From Arthrobacter saudimassiliensis (GTDB lineage Bacteria; Actinomycetota; Actinomycetes; Actinomycetales; Micrococcaceae), in NCBI GenBank assembly GCA_900016675.1, contig LN483070.1, positions 248,001-312,000 of the forward strand: a stretch of 64,000 bases of DNA. The letters are read 5' to 3'. Shown piece by piece: positions 63,300 to 64,000 of this stretch. A program made the position numbers and the translations under genes. The notes beneath the pieces are model-generated. The model was not told where the DNA came from. It did no database searches and was given only the letters and a program-made list of their open reading frames with translations. Each line of letters opens with the position of its first letter. Position 1 is the stretch's first letter.

Positions 63300-63965
63300 T
63301 CAGCTCTGCGGCTGCCGGCCTGCCGGCCCCGCTCCGGCTGCGATTTCCGCCAGATCGGCGACGGCGGCCTCAAACAGGTCCAACGGATCCGCCGGACGGC
63401 CGGCGGCCTCTTCCCGCGCGAAGCACTGCCACGCCACCCGCCAGGTACAGGCGACCATCTCCGCGACCAGCAGGGCCCGCAGCGGGGACAGCAGGCCCCG
63501 CTCCACCAGCGAGGCACTGAGTGCCTCCACCAGGTCCAGCTCCTGCCGGGTCACCACCTGCAGCAGCTTCGGTTCCTGCAGCAGCACGCGGGAGATCCGC
63601 CGGAACTCGTAGTGCTCGACCTCCGCCGCGAACCGGGCCCGGCTGACGGAGGTGAGTTCCTGCAGGATGCGCCCGGGCGGCCCGGGGGGAAGCTCCGCGC
63701 CGACCAGTGCGGCGGTCAGGTCCGCCTGGCCGGGGACGGCGGCCGCCTCCTTGGACCCGAAATAGCGGAAGAAGGTCCGCTCGGAGATCCCTGCCCGCTC
63801 GGCGATCCGGCCCACCGTGACGGCCTCCAGGCCCTGGTCCTCGATCAGGTCCAGGGTGGCCCGCTGGATCTGCTGCCGCGTCGCGGCTTTCCGGTCTTCC
63901 CGCACTCCCACGCCCGGCCTGCTCCCTGCCCCTGCGGCGGCCTCCGTACCGACGACGGCGGCCAT
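63300..63965 (-). CDS. TetR-family transcriptional regulator
   Basis: A 221-residue TetR protein. The helix-turn-helix is GLEAVTVGRIAERAGISERTFFRYFGSKEAA near residues 45-75; the effector half is Leu/Ala/Arg-rich helices without a known ligand motif. Start ATG 63965 adds an Ala/Gly-rich leader of about 20 residues, so a later start is possible. Upstream of it (63966-64000) is the end of the window, so its divergent partner cannot be seen. Its stop is directly adjacent to the glycosylase-like gene's stop. Confidence 0.85.
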   Translation of the reverse strand: MAAVVGTEAAAGAGSRPGVGVREDRKAATRQQIQRATLDLIEDQGLEAVTVGRIAERAGISERTFFRYFGSKEAAAVPGQADLTAALVGAELPPGPPGRILQELTSVSRARFAAEVEHYEFRRISRVLLQEPKLLQVVTRQELDLVEALSASLVERGLLSPLRALLVAEMVACTWRVAWQCFAREEAAGRPADPLDLFEAAVADLAEIAAGAGPAGRQPQS

Positions 63966-64000
63966 TGTTTTGTGTCACACCCTGCCACTTTGGCTTATGA

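Overview
The window is a high-G+C actinobacterial chromosome segment. Gene style, the two 5S genes, dense GTG starts and family content fit the Micrococcaceae (Arthrobacter or a relative), but the genus is an inference. Only about the first 4.3 kb departs from this: it is visibly richer in A/T, its genes are less tightly packed, and it holds a dead transposase. It looks like an accessory island.

Layout. (1) 1-4463: island with the end of a membrane-protein gene, a 49-codon ORF, a broken IS481-type transposase, a eukaryotic-like Ser/Thr kinase, and two divergent small genes, one resembling a degenerate phosphoribosyltransferase. (2) 4464-10229: a tightly coupled jetA-jetB-jetC (mksF-mksE-mksB) SMC operon of the Wadjet/MksBEF family, with no jetD/mksG nuclease gene in the window. 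(3) 10323-23647: ordinary accessory and housekeeping genes. These are a small membrane protein, a MpaB-like (DUF2236) protein, a LysR regulator, a DsbA-like lipoprotein, a three-gene KAS II / AMP-ligase / FabL-type reductase operon, a two-component system divergent from a MacB-like ABC exporter, tRNA-Ser(GGA) and a TMEM175-type channel. (4) 23745-51855: about 28 kb of CoA-ester catabolism. It matches the mycobacterial/rhodococcal pathway for steroid rings C/D (HIP pathway): fadD3, ipdF, fadE30, echA20, ipdAB (two copies), ipdC, fadE31 and two small FadE subunits, and fadA6. It also carries side-chain-type SDR and MaoC proteins, its own ETF and a b-type cytochrome, several SDRs, a second thiolase, an old yellow enzyme and a KstR2-like TetR regulator. 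(5) 52003-63965: two tandem orphan 5S rRNA genes, SRP RNA, dnaX, recR, lysC, an OhrR-type regulator, a BCCT transporter, a conserved DNA-glycosylase-named protein and a TetR regulator.

How it works together. The catabolic block is built from divergent operons with start/stop overlaps (ATGA, GTGA). In every divergent intergenic space there is a copy of an 18-bp palindrome, consensus ACCAARCA-NN-TGYTWGGT (eight copies, one weak). The likely reader is the TetR protein at 43240-43860. FadD3 would load the HIP acid onto CoA. IpdF, IpdC and FadE30 work on the propionate side chain and ring substituents. EchA20 and IpdAB open rings D and C. FadE31/32/33-like dehydrogenases and the thiolases finish the acyl-CoA, with electrons leaving through EtfBA and perhaps the adjacent membrane cytochrome. 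No genes for rings A/B (kstD, kshA, hsaC) are present in the window, so the actual growth substrate is not settled by the sequence.

Most noteworthy: the jetABC operon lacking jetD beside a kinase-centred island, the coherent palindrome regulon with duplicated ipdAB, the ETF-linked cytochrome with a repeat-bearing disordered N-terminus, and the orphan 5S pair.
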